From positions 1-64,000 of the forward strand of contig NZ_SWMU01000003.1 of NCBI RefSeq assembly GCF_006120725.1: 64,000 bases of DNA. The letters are read 5' to 3'. The notes beneath the pieces are model-generated. The model saw only the letters and a program-made list of their open reading frames with translations, had not been told where the DNA came from and did not search any database. Both the position numbers and the translations under genes were made by a program. This DNA comes from Mesohalobacter halotolerans. GTDB lineage: Bacteria; Bacteroidota; Bacteroidia; Flavobacteriales; Flavobacteriaceae. Within the stretch, counting starts at the first letter, position 1, and the number at the start of each line of letters is the position of its first letter. This document shows, piece after piece, positions 15,102 through 22,800 of this stretch.

Positions 15102-16055
15102 TTATGATTTGAAAAACGCCATAAATATAAAAACCATATAGCCTATCAATAAAATAAAACCCTTGAGTCTATTGATGTAAAAACGTTGCGGTATGAGTAA
15201 AGCTAAGGGCATTAAAATAAATGCAAAAGCGAGCATCCAGATCAGGTCTGAACTTAACATTTTAGGAGACTCTAGAGCTAAGGGATGAAGCAAGGCGGTT
15301 ATCCCCAAGACGCTTCCTATATTGAATATATTTGACCCAATTAGGTTTCCTAAAGACAAATCTTTTTCTTTTTTTATGGCTGCCATAACAGACGCGGCTA
15401 GTTCTGGAATACTGGTCCCGAGCGCCACCATCGTTAAAGATATAATCCTGTCACTGACACCAAAATCTAGTGCGATACCCGTAGCACCACTAACTAACCA
15501 TTCGGAACCGTAATATAAACCAAGGATACCTAATGCAAGCCAAATGAGCACTTTAAAATAACTCGTTGATTTAAGACTCACATCTACATCTTCTACAATA
15601 ATATCTTTCTTGGTCCGGGTTCTGATCACTAAAAATAACAAATACAATACTAAGCCAACAAGTAACATCAAGCCTTCAAAGGCGGATAAAATTTGCTCAG
15701 TAGATAAAAAATAGTAGAGAAAAATAGAAAATAACATCATAATCGGCCAATAAAACCGATTAAAATCCCTGTCTGTTGAGAGTTTGTGAATAATAGCTGT
15801 TACACCCAGAACTAAACCAATATTAGCAATATTAGACCCCACAACATTGCCTATGGCAAAATCGGGTTTACCTTCGATCGCGGCAACAATACTGACAAAC
15901 AATTCAGGCACTGATGTGGCAAAAGATACTACAGTTAAGCCCACAATCATTTTGGAAATATTAAGCTTTAATGAAATTGAAACTGAAGACCTTACGAGAA
16001 ATTCACCTCCGATAACTAATAAGCTAATGCCCAGAAACAGTAACAAATAATCCAT
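15102..16055 (-). CDS. Calcium/sodium antiporter (CaCA family, YrbG-like)
   Basis: A 317-residue protein with about ten membrane spans. Both alpha repeats are clear: TVVSFATSVPELFVSIVAAI with GNVVGSNIANIGLVLG at about 41-85, and TMVALGTSIPELAASVMAAI with GNLIGSNIFNIGSVLG at about 207-250. The (G/A)TS(V/I)PEL and GN..GSN motifs bind the exchanged cations. Probable role: export of Ca2+ across the inner membrane in exchange for Na+. The length fits the family, with a cytoplasmic loop around residue 150. It is monocistronic, followed by the GC-rich repeat. Confidence 0.93.
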   Translation of the reverse strand: MDYLLLFLGISLLVIGGEFLVRSSVSISLKLNISKMIVGLTVVSFATSVPELFVSIVAAIEGKPDFAIGNVVGSNIANIGLVLGVTAIIHKLSTDRDFNRFYWPIMMLFSIFLYYFLSTEQILSAFEGLMLLVGLVLYLLFLVIRTRTKKDIIVEDVDVSLKSTSYFKVLIWLALGILGLYYGSEWLVSGATGIALDFGVSDRIISLTMVALGTSIPELAASVMAAIKKEKDLSLGNLIGSNIFNIGSVLGITALLHPLALESPKMLSSDLIWMLAFAFILMPLALLIPQRFYINRLKGFILLIGYMVFIFMAFFKS

Positions 16056-16103
16056 TAACGCCTAATTTTTAGCAAATATAAAATTAAAAGCGTCAACGTC
16101 GAT

Positions 16104-17093
16104 TTATGGATTATTTTTTTGAAATTCAATATGCCAAATACCTCTGACTTGGTTAACCTCGTAACCGATTGCTCGGTCTTCTGGATATTTAAGCTTTATC
16201 GTTTTGTAGGTTTCAGCGTTTATGGTTTTACCAACCTCGCCATGGCATTTAAGACACATAGTATTGGTTACAATAGGGTAGTAAAAATTAAAACTCTCCT
16301 TGTTTTTTTCTACAATGGGTTCAGGACTTTCCCCTTGAGCTATCATTTCTTTAAAAGTATTAATATGAGTTTCTTCGTGAGCAGTTGCCAAGTTATTGGG
16401 GTTTCTCGGTTTGTCAGATGCACGTTTGATTTTAGCATTAAATTGTTCTTCCTTTTGGGAAGTGATAGGTATAGCTTTAAGGTTGCAAAATTCAACAGCG
16501 TCTGCCGGACCTTTTTCATTTATGGCTTTCATGAGGTTTTTACCCAATTCTTTTTTGGTGGCCATAGCGATGTCCAATCCTTTTTGTTTTGGTCCTTTTC
16601 TTTTTTGTTGATGAAGTTTTTTGCCTTTCTGTTGAAATGCGTTCATTCCTTCATCTTTGATATGCTCATCAAACCAATCGGGTTTTTCCAGTTTATAGTT
16701 ATACATATACGAAGCAATGGCTTTGATCTCTGCTTCATTATATTTTTGATAAGGCATTACTCCAAAACGTTTAACAGCGCCTTTCATTTTAGACTTCTCC
16801 TCGGTAGGTTTGTTGACAAAGTTTAAAATGGATTGGACAAACTCCTCTTCTGTTGTGTCTTCATCTAAATAATGCATTTTTACGGCTATCATAGGTGGGG
16901 CAATCCTATTGTCGTGCTCTGTTTCAGGATTATGACAGGTATAGCATTGGGTTTTCATTGTTTCGAAAGCTTGAGATGCTTCCTTTTCGCTTAATGGGTT
17001 TTTTGAATTAAGCGTGTTGTAATCTGACTTTGATGTTTTATCAGATTTACAAGACAAGAGACTTATAGCTAGCAAAAGCATGAGATATTTCAT
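16104..17093 (-). CDS. Di-haem cytochrome c lipoprotein with Tll0287-like (DUF3365) domain
   Basis: ATG at 17091-17093 gives 329 residues beginning MKYLMLLLAISLLSC, a lipoprotein signal. A longer frame to 17129 adds 12 residues and hides the signal. Residues about 35-140 are a small class I cytochrome c with CYTCH (haem attachment) and PYQKYNEAEIKAIASYMYNY, containing a likely Met ligand (GVMPYQKY). Residues about 170-325 match the Tll0287-like/DUF3365 domain with a second site CLKCHGEVG and GYEVNQVRGIWHIEF. Probably an envelope electron carrier or haem-based sensor. It is transcribed divergently from yqeY. Confidence 0.85.
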   Translation of the reverse strand: MKYLMLLLAISLLSCKSDKTSKSDYNTLNSKNPLSEKEASQAFETMKTQCYTCHNPETEHDNRIAPPMIAVKMHYLDEDTTEEEFVQSILNFVNKPTEEKSKMKGAVKRFGVMPYQKYNEAEIKAIASYMYNYKLEKPDWFDEHIKDEGMNAFQQKGKKLHQQKRKGPKQKGLDIAMATKKELGKNLMKAINEKGPADAVEFCNLKAIPITSQKEEQFNAKIKRASDKPRNPNNLATAHEETHINTFKEMIAQGESPEPIVEKNKESFNFYYPIVTNTMCLKCHGEVGKTINAETYKTIKLKYPEDRAIGYEVNQVRGIWHIEFQKNNP

Positions 17094-17157
17094 TGGACTT
17101 AAATTTTTATAAAAATAAAACATATTCAAGCTGTTTTATGTAACTCAAGTTACACGC

Positions 17158-17190
17158 TTGTATAACCTGAGTAATATTTTAGTATTTTTG
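17158..17190 (+). promoter_or_regulatory. Putative yqeY promoter
   Basis: TTG (17158-17160), a 22-base spacer and TATTTTTG (17183-17190) resemble the Bacteroidota -33/-7 consensus TTTG / TAnnTTTG. The -7 box is 16 bases before the ATG at 17207. Confidence 0.45.
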
Positions 17191-17206
17191 TCAAAAATTT
17201 GAAATT

Positions 17207-17656
17207 ATGAGTTTAGAAAAACAAGTGATGGACAAGATGAAAGTGGCTATGAAAGCAAAAGACAGCGTTGCATTATCCTCATTGCGTTCTATTAAAAGTG
17301 AAATTTTAAAAGCCAAAACCAGTGGGGATTTTAGTGGTGAAATGACTGAAGCTGAAGAGTTAAAACTCATTCAAAAACTGGTTAAGCAACGCAAGGACTC
17401 TGCTCAACTCTACAAAGAGCAAAACCGAGAAGATTTGGCTGAAGAAGAGCTCAATGAAGTTAAAATACTTGAAGATTTTTTACCAGAGCAAATGAGTGAA
17501 GAGGCCATTGCTAAAGAAGTCAAAAAAATTATAGAGCAAACTGGTGCTAGCAGTATGAAAGATATGGGAAAAGTGATGGGTATTGCCACTAAACAAATGG
17601 CTGGAAAAGCTGAAGGTGCCGTGATATCTAAAATTGTGAAACAGGAGTTGACTTAG
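17207..17656 (+). CDS. yqeY: GatB/YqeY domain protein
   Basis: A 149-residue protein matching the YqeY family along its whole length: KQVMDKMKVAMKAKDSVALS, LRSIKSEILKAKTSG, ELKLIQKLVKQRKDSAQLYK, ILEDFLPEQMSEEAI, SMKDMGKVMGIATKQMAGKA and EGAVISKIVKQEL. The C-terminal part is the tRNA-binding-like domain shared with GatB and amidotransferase subunits. The exact role of free-standing YqeY is unclear; it is often found by tRNA and translation genes, and here it precedes a tRNA locus. Confidence 0.93.
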   Translation: MSLEKQVMDKMKVAMKAKDSVALSSLRSIKSEILKAKTSGDFSGEMTEAEELKLIQKLVKQRKDSAQLYKEQNREDLAEEELNEVKILEDFLPEQMSEEAIAKEVKKIIEQTGASSMKDMGKVMGIATKQMAGKAEGAVISKIVKQELT

Positions 17657-17737
17657 ATTTAAGACCTTGTACTTAAAAAATAAAATCAGCTTATCTTCTT
17701 AAAAGGAATAATTCTTTTTAATTTTGCAAAACTTATC

Positions 17738-17784
17738 GGCCATGTAGCTCAACTGAATACCTGCCTGCCGGCAGGCAGGGAGCA
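17738..17784 (+). pseudogene. 5' fragment of tRNA-Arg(UCG), split by a palindrome (unit 1)
   Basis: GGCCATGTAGCTCAACTGAA TA (17738-17759) is the acceptor and D-arm start of the intact tRNA at 18328, with one change (C5 to A). The 20-bp palindrome 17760-17779 interrupts the D-loop/D-stem junction. GAGCA (17780-17784) then completes the D-stem, and sequence unrelated to the tRNA follows. The same fragment, without the C5 change, is at 18033-18079. Neither can form a tRNA. Confidence 0.85.
17760..17779. repeat. Palindrome CCTGCCTGCC/GGCAGGCAGG (unit 1)
   Basis: A perfect 20-base GC-rich palindrome inserted in the tRNA D-arm sequence. When translated, as at the end of the first GIY-YIG gene, it yields LPAGRQG, a peptide scar that I recall as recurrent in Bacteroidota and other genomes carrying this type of palindrome. 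Confidence 0.85.
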
Positions 17785-17794
17785 ACAATTTGAT

Positions 17795-18088
17795 ATGAAA
17801 TATTATGTTTATGTTTTGAGAAGTGAAGTAGACGGTAGATTATATAAAGGATATACCAAAGATTTAAATAATAGAATTGAACAACATAACGCTGGAAAAA
17901 CTAAATCTACAAAAGGATTCAAAACTTGGAAGTTAGTGTATTTTGAAGTGTTTTCAGAAGAAAAAGAAGCAATAGATAGAGAAAAATATTTTAAATCTGG
18001 TATAGGTAGGGAATATTTAAAAAACAAAATTAGGCCCTGTAGCTCAACTGAATACCTGCCTGCCGGCAGGCAGGGAGCAACAATTTGA
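17795..18088 (+). CDS. GIY-YIG nuclease family protein, copy 1 (readthrough into tRNA fragment)
   Basis: A 97-residue single-domain GIY-YIG protein of the UvrC N-terminal/YhbQ-like type. YYVYVLRS...RLYKGYTKDLNNRI holds the GIY-YIG strand signature (YVYVL...YKGYT) with the catalytic Tyr and Arg. A helix with ...KGFKTWKLVYFEVFSEEKEA and catalytic-type Glu follows, then KYFKSGIGREYLKNKI. Family members act as metal-dependent endonucleases. The last residues (RPCSSTEYLPAGRQGATI) are translated from the next unit's tRNA 5' fragment and palindrome, so the natural end is uncertain. It is embedded in the 295-bp tandem unit. Confidence 0.85.
   Translation: MKYYVYVLRSEVDGRLYKGYTKDLNNRIEQHNAGKTKSTKGFKTWKLVYFEVFSEEKEAIDREKYFKSGIGREYLKNKIRPCSSTEYLPAGRQGATI
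18055..18074. repeat. Palindrome CCTGCCTGCC/GGCAGGCAGG (unit 2)
   Basis: Identical to 17760-17779, exactly 295 bp downstream, again placed between the D-loop (CTGAATA) and the D-stem (GAGC) of a tRNA-Arg fragment. It also encodes the LPAGRQG part at the end of the first GIY-YIG protein. Confidence 0.85.
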
Positions 18089-18089
18089 T

Positions 18090-18350
18090 ATGAAATATTA
18101 TGTTTATGTTTTGAGAAGTGAAGTAGACGGTAGATTATATAAAGGATATACCAAAGATTTAAATAATAGAATTGAACAACATAACGCTGGAAAAACTAAA
18201 TCTACAAAAGGATTCAAAACTTGGAAGTTAGTGTATTTTGAAGTGTTTTCAGAAGAAAAAGAAGCAATAGATAGAGAAAAATATTTTAAATCTGGTATAG
18301 GTAGGGAATATTTAAAAAACAAAATTAGGCCCTGTAGCTCAACTGAATAG
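18090..18350 (+). CDS. GIY-YIG nuclease family protein, copy 2 (3' end inside tRNA-Arg)
   Basis: An 86-residue protein identical to copy 1 over its first 86 residues. It stops at TAG 18348-18350, inside the D-loop of the intact tRNA-Arg (RPCSSTE is encoded by the tRNA 5' end). Gene and tRNA thus overlap by 23 bases on the same strand. The small size, the identical copies and the position inside a tRNA locus resemble a minimal homing-type endonuclease cassette. No intron core or intein residue is visible, so its mobility is inferred and not shown. Confidence 0.85.
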   Translation: MKYYVYVLRSEVDGRLYKGYTKDLNNRIEQHNAGKTKSTKGFKTWKLVYFEVFSEEKEAIDREKYFKSGIGREYLKNKIRPCSSTE

Positions 18351-18404
18351 AGCACTGGATTTCGGCTCCAACGGTTGGGGGTTTGAATCCCTCCAGGGTC
18401 ACCA
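18328..18404 (+). tRNA. tRNA-Arg (anticodon UCG)
   Basis: A full cloverleaf with encoded CCA. Acceptor GGCCCTG/CAGGGTC (one GU), D-stem GCTC/GAGC, anticodon stem CTGGA/TCCAA with loop TTTCGGC (anticodon TCG at 34-36), variable CGGTT, T-stem GGGGG/CCCTC, discriminator A. Oddities: the D-loop has G18-A19 instead of GG, and the T-loop is TTTGAAT, that is U56 instead of C56, so the tertiary pair 19-56 changed from G-C to A-U. Pair 27-43 is C/A. It reads CGA/CGG codons. Confidence 0.93.
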
Positions 18405-18409
18405 AAGCG

Positions 18410-18444
18410 GAGAACTTGTCAAAATCGACAAGTTCTCCCTTTTT
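18410..18444 (+). terminator. Rho-independent terminator of the tRNA
   Basis: GAGAACTTGTC (18410-18420) and GACAAGTTCTC (18427-18437) form a perfect 11-bp stem with loop AAAATC, followed by CCTTTTT. It begins 5 bases after the CCA end. Confidence 0.9.
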
Positions 18445-18613
18445 ACAATCCTTCATAACCCCAGTTATCATTGAGGTTACAGAAAATAACAAATTTAATT
18501 TTGGGGTTAGAACATTGTCATTTGACTTGTCATAACCCATTCCCTCTGGAAACAACAAATATTGCAATTTTACTTTATTAACCAATTTAGTCGAATCCCA
18601 AATATCACAAAAA

Positions 18614-18752
18614 TTAGAGCTGAATTTTGTTACTTTTTTTTATCGCTTTTTCAGGGTTAGAACTCGAAAAACCAGAAGCATCAATTTTTTGCTGAATTTC
18701 ATCATATTCTTCCTCATATTTATACTTGAATTTAGCAAAAATTATTGGTTAA
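18614..18752 (-). pseudogene. Possible C-terminal remnant of an unknown gene
   Basis: The minus strand reads FAKFKYKYEEEYDEIQQKID, ASGFSSSNPEKAIKKSNKIQ, L and a stop (TAA on the minus strand at 18614-18616). The biased, charged helical composition looks coding, but an in-frame stop lies just upstream and no start is present. The family is unknown. The remainder of 18445-19074 shows no gene. Confidence 0.3.
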
Positions 18753-18878
18753 ACTCAGTTAAGCCATACTTTGATTACATATACAACCTAATTGGTTTTA
18801 ACGTATCTTACCAACTCTAATTAACAACATACAAATATTTGGTCGATTTAAACTTCATTTAATACCAAGGGGGCATGA

Positions 18879-18942
18879 CCCCTTGAAGTTGAAGAACGAT
18901 CCCTTGAAGTTGAGGAATAATTCCTTGAAGTTAAGGCTTGAC
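18879..18942. repeat. Three imperfect 21-bp tandem repeats
   Basis: CCCTTGAAGTTGA(A/G)GAA occurs as CCCCTTGAAGTTGAAGAACG, CCCTTGAAGTTGAGGAATAA and TCCTTGAAGTTAAGGCTTGA at a 21-22 bp spacing. It lies in noncoding DNA between the tRNA locus and the adhesin island. A replication-slippage product or a protein-binding array are both possible. Confidence 0.7.
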
Positions 18943-19074
18943 TGTTATTTTTTTTGATATGTTCTATCCTTAAAAATACCTATCTTTATTAGGATTCTTC
19001 TACAATTCTTATTTATCTTGTCTCATTTTTGTTTTTTAAAGCGGTACTCGTGAATCATCATTTAAATTTTGTAA

Positions 19075-19389
19075 TTAAGTTGCTCCTTCTACGATGGCGA
19101 TTTCTTCATCTGTTAAGCCATACAACTCGTAAACCATTTGGTCGATTGCTTTGTTGGTTTGGTCTATTTTTTCTACACAGGCTGGAACTGTCCATATTCC
19201 ACTACCTGACTTCAGGGCTACAAGCACATAGTTTTCTTCGTTTGTCTGAGTTGTTGTTTGCCCAAAACCAAAAAAAGGTAGAAAAGCGAAAAGTATCAAG
19301 CTCATTAAACGGGTAGAGCATTGATTGTTTTTTGGTAATTTAAAAACAAAATTAAAAGTGCTAAATAATTCGAGGTAGAGTGAAATCAT
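19075..19389 (-). pseudogene. Truncated adhesin N-terminus fused to a methylase-like C-terminus
   Basis: The 104-residue frame starts MISLYLELFSTFNFVFKL and continues FLPFFGFGQTTTQTNEENYV, then LVALKSGSGIWTVPACVEKI. This is nearly the same as the start of the giant adhesin at 28353-35246 (FLPFFGFGQATTQTNEDNYV). At EKID the homology breaks and the tail reads DQTNKAIDQMVYELYGLTDE EIAIVEGAT. That tail matches the common end of class I/Eco57I-type restriction-modification methylases (IDxxVYxLYGLTxEEIxxVE). A deletion has joined two gene ends in frame. Its upstream region still carries the adhesin-type -7 box (TAGTTTTG on the minus strand). A functional protein is unlikely. Confidence 0.7.
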
Positions 19390-19513
19390 AACAATAATGC
19401 TTGTGCTTAAATTTTTAACAAAACTATTGTTTAAAAATATTTTTCAGAATAAAAACAACTCATATTAATCTTATACTCATCTCATATTTTCCTTATGTTT
19501 TAGGAACAAACAC

Positions 19514-19589
19514 TTAATTATCAAAAGAATTTAGATAAAAACTTAAATTTTGAGTTGTATCGAGCTTCAATTTTTTTCTAATACTACCT
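19514..19589 (-). pseudogene. C-terminal remnant of the TPR/HTH regulator
   Basis: The minus strand reads VKVVLEKKLKLDTTQNLSFY, LNSFDN and a stop, matching the end of the regulator at 35372-37138 (IRKKMQLEPDQNLSVYLNSFDN). The sequence after the stop (TAGGAACAAACACTTAATTA on the plus strand) is also shared with 35360-35378. So 19075-19589 is a decayed copy of the regulator-adhesin junction, directly abutting the stop of the small gene at 19590. Confidence 0.75.
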
Positions 19590-19793
19590 TCACTTAAGCT
19601 TTTTAATACCCAGATAACTTCCTGCTATTAAACCTATATAAACCAGCATGTTAATCGGAGCTTCTGGTGCATCATCTACGTTTTCTTCAAAACCAAACGC
19701 ATCATCTATACCTTGGGCGTTTACCTCGGGCATAAAAACTATTGCTAAAAGCAATACAAATACTATTTTTTTCATCAATCCTGTTTTTTTCAT
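19590..19793 (-). CDS. Small secreted protein with PID-CTERM-like tail (copy 1)
   Basis: A 67-residue protein. A signal peptide (KIVFVLLLAIVFMPEVNAQ) precedes an acidic mature part (GIDDAFGFEENVDDAPEAP) and a C-terminal hydrophobic span ending in a basic cluster (INMLVYIGLIAGSYLGIKKL). The layout of PIN/PID, hydrophobic stretch, then KKLK resembles the PID-CTERM sorting signals of Bacteroidota small proteins. The paralogue at 28083-28280 shares almost the whole signal and acidic part. Both follow a giant T9SS adhesin gene, separated by the same hairpin, so a helper or sorting partner for the adhesin is plausible. Confidence 0.75.
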   Translation of the reverse strand: MKKTGLMKKIVFVLLLAIVFMPEVNAQGIDDAFGFEENVDDAPEAPINMLVYIGLIAGSYLGIKKLK

Positions 19794-19814
19794 CGGTTTT
19801 GATCTTATACTATA

Positions 19815-19849
19815 GCCTGTTCATTTTAAGTTCTATAAAATGAACAGGC
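19815..19849 (-). terminator. Hairpin between adhesin 2 and its small partner
   Basis: GCCTGTTCATTTTA and TAAAATGAACAGGC form a perfect stem around AGTTCTA. It lies 16 bases past the adhesin stop (19866) and 21 bases before the small gene start (19793). The identical hairpin is at 28302-28336. It could be a terminator, an attenuator or a processing site that sets the ratio of adhesin to small protein. Confidence 0.7.
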
Positions 19850-19865
19850 GTATAAATTTCTATTA

Positions 19866-22800
19866 TTATTCCTTTATCAATTCTTGGGTTTGGCTATAGC
19901 CGTCTTGGTCTGTGAGTTTTACTAAATACACGCCGGCCTCTAAAGCATTTACGCCTATATGTAAACTTGTATAACTTATGGCCTGGGTTTGGCTAATGAC
20001 CAATTGCCCTAACATATTATATACCTCTACGGTGGCTTGGCTGCCCAGCGGTAAACTTGTTTGTATATTCACGATATCTTTAGCTGGGTTTGGATAGAGA
20101 CTAAAGAAGCTGTTTTCTTGTTCATCGATACCCATGGTTTCGTTATCAAACTTCAACGCAAAGCGCAAATTGTTTACCGATTCACTTATGTTGGCATCTA
20201 CACTAAAGCTGTAAGCTGTGCCATTACTAATTAAAGTTTCTGTCCCTAAGTAGTGATCTACTAAGTACACATCGGTAGCTTCTAAGTTATTTAAATTGGC
20301 GCTAAAGCTATAATTCTCATTACGCCAGTTGTTGGTAAACAAAGAAATCTCTTCATCAGTCTCTGGCAAGCTTCTTTTTTGAATAGTAAATAAACTGTTG
20401 CCATTAACTGAAGCCAGATTTTCATCCATATTTCCTAGTTTAGATATGTCTAATTGATCTATGTCATTATTACCATCAGGAGAAAAACGTAAACGAATGG
20501 CATCGATGACTTCTTGGTCTTCATCATGAAGATTGAATAACAACTGTGGTTGTTGACTTAAGCTTTCAGGTGATTGGCTTAAACTACTTACAGCTTTTTC
20601 ACTTTCAGTAAATGTTAGTTCTGAATCTGAACCATTCAACTCTATAAAGAAAGCTTGCCCGGGTTCAATAAACTTTGTAGCTGTACTTGATGGTGTTGTT
20701 GTGCCATTGCCTGATAATTCATCGATTAAAACAAAGGCGCCTCGATTGTTTACCATTGGATCCCAAACCCAAAGTTTAGTGTTATCTGTGTTGGTATTTG
20801 CAGCAAGAACCTCACTTACATCTATCTTACTTTGGTAAGGATTAGCTATAAAAGCATAAGTTGTACTTCCAGCAGTTGCGCTAGGGAAGGTGATGTTTGT
20901 ATTTCCTACTTCTAAATCGCCAGTTGAGATTAAGGTCGTAGTAGTGGGAGTAGCATCATTATCAGTTAAATCAACAGTTCGGTCACCACGGACCATTAAT
21001 CGGTAAGGCTTTCCTACTTCTAAATCGGTATTTTTGGTGTTGGTAATCGCTTCCCAACCATTGGTTGCACTAAAACTAAATAAAGAATGAGCTCCAGATT
21101 GGGTATAATCAATTCCAGTAGTAGCATTATAATTACCTACTGTTCCTTGCTCTCCCGTAATATGCGTCCCTATTCCTGTGTCATTTACACCGCCATTCTG
21201 CCAGTTAGCAAAGATGCTTTCACCATCTACCGGGCTTGCTACCATTCTAAAGGCACGTTTGGCGGGGTAGTATTTTTCAGAAATTACGGTACCTGATGTT
21301 TTGGTATAAGTGCCTCCTATTTCCCCAAGATATGAATCGCCATTGGAAGCATCAGATTTGAATACTAAGTCTCCATCGTGCGTAAAATTACCGTCGGAGG
21401 CTATGTATTTTCCTGCTTTAATGGTCGCAACACCCTCTAAAGTAAGATTCCCCGTGTTGGTTACGTCAATATTGTCATTAATATTCAATTCATTTCCATA
21501 TAATTCGACCCCTGCATCACCTGAAATTTCAGTATTGATGGTGATGTCTTTATCGTTTCCAGATTTTCCAATAGTTAATCCTGTGCTTGTGGCGGTTAAG
21601 TTGGTAATCGGGTAGCTTACATCTGCTGTAAAAGCAGTTCCTCCAGGAATGTATTTAAACGCTCCAGCTGCGGTTAGTGTTCTAGAGGTACTTAAACCAC
21701 CTAAAGCGTTATCTGTGTAAAGCGAAATATCGCCATTGTTTGTTGTGGTTAAATTGGCTTCTAAATTTATCGTGCCACCATAAGTGGTAATTGGACCGTT
21801 TATGCTTACATCATTATTAAATGTAACTTGACTTGTGTTGGAGGGTTTACCGATATTAAGCCCTTCTATCGTATTGGCTACATTTAAATTGGGAATAGGA
21901 AAGCTAAAAGCCTCGCCAAAACTATTACTTGATGGTTCTATTGTTAAAGTTCCTGAAGTGTTAATTGAACTTGCAGAACCATTAGTATCAACAACTAAAT
22001 GATCACTCCGTAAAAGTACATCAGCACTTCCTGCATCAATTTCAACATTATTATTAAATGTAATTTTACTTATGCTTGTTAAGTAGTTCCCTGCTTCGAA
22101 AACAACATCTCCATTTGTAGTTTCAAGTTTATGGTCTGATTCTAGTTCAATAGATTCTTTGGCTCTAAATAATAATGAATTTCCTGTTGAGTTCGTTATA
22201 TCTGAATTTACTATAATTGTTTTGGCATTAATACTTAACTCTCCATTTATTAAATGATTCTCAAGTACTGAAGCATTTACATTTACTGGGTCAGATGAAT
22301 CAGAGATTGTACTTATGGCTCGACTACTGATATCAAATCTCCAAGTGCTATTTTCAGTATCTCCGCCTGATGGTACAATTGTTAAATCCCTCAAAGCTAA
22401 ACGATAAATAGCATAAGATTGATTAGTTACTAAGCCCTCGTTTGAAAGGTCTGAAGTCTCATCGAAACCAAATATGGTATTGTTAGATCCGCCAACTAAG
22501 GTGCTTAGTCCTGTACTATCTAGTTCTGTGCCACTAAAAAATTTTGCCTGACCACCTGAACCAAAACTAATAACGGGCGATCCACTTACAATAATATCAC
22601 CACCACCCATCGAACCAACTGAGGCCGAGCGACCTGCATTTAAGATGATAGCATCAGTAGAAGCAGATGTGGTAGTAATATTTTCCGACACTACAAGGTC
22701 TCCATTTTCAGTTTCTATTAAAATTATTCCGTTGGAATATAGGCCATCTGTAGTGTTGTAGCCGATCCCAGTTGAAGTAGCGTTTCGTATAATTATATCA

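Larger units (their letters stand above)
17738..18327 (+). repeat. Two exact 295-bp tandem units ahead of tRNA-Arg
   Basis: Units at 17738-18032 and 18033-18327 are identical apart from one base at position 5 (A in the first, C in the second and in the intact tRNA). Each consists of a tRNA-Arg 5' fragment, a palindrome, GAGCAACAATTTGAT and a GIY-YIG gene whose 3' end runs into the next tRNA start. The intact tRNA begins exactly one period later, at 18328. Confidence 0.95.

Noticed and set aside
16119-16826. 235-codon plus-strand frame opposite the cytochrome gene
   Set aside because: Very Phe-rich and antisense to a clear di-haem cytochrome; a shadow.
17738-18327. CRISPR array
   Set aside because: The repeat unit is 295 bp, contains a gene and has no spacers; no cas genes are in the window.
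17738-18404. Prophage or integrative element at the tRNA
   Set aside because: No integrase or phage genes, and the duplicated part is the 5' end of the tRNA, not the 3' end normally used by tyrosine integrases.
18104-18585. Minus-strand frames across the GIY-YIG units and tRNA
   Set aside because: They are reverse complements of the tandem gene and of the tRNA with its terminator, without start signals or motifs.
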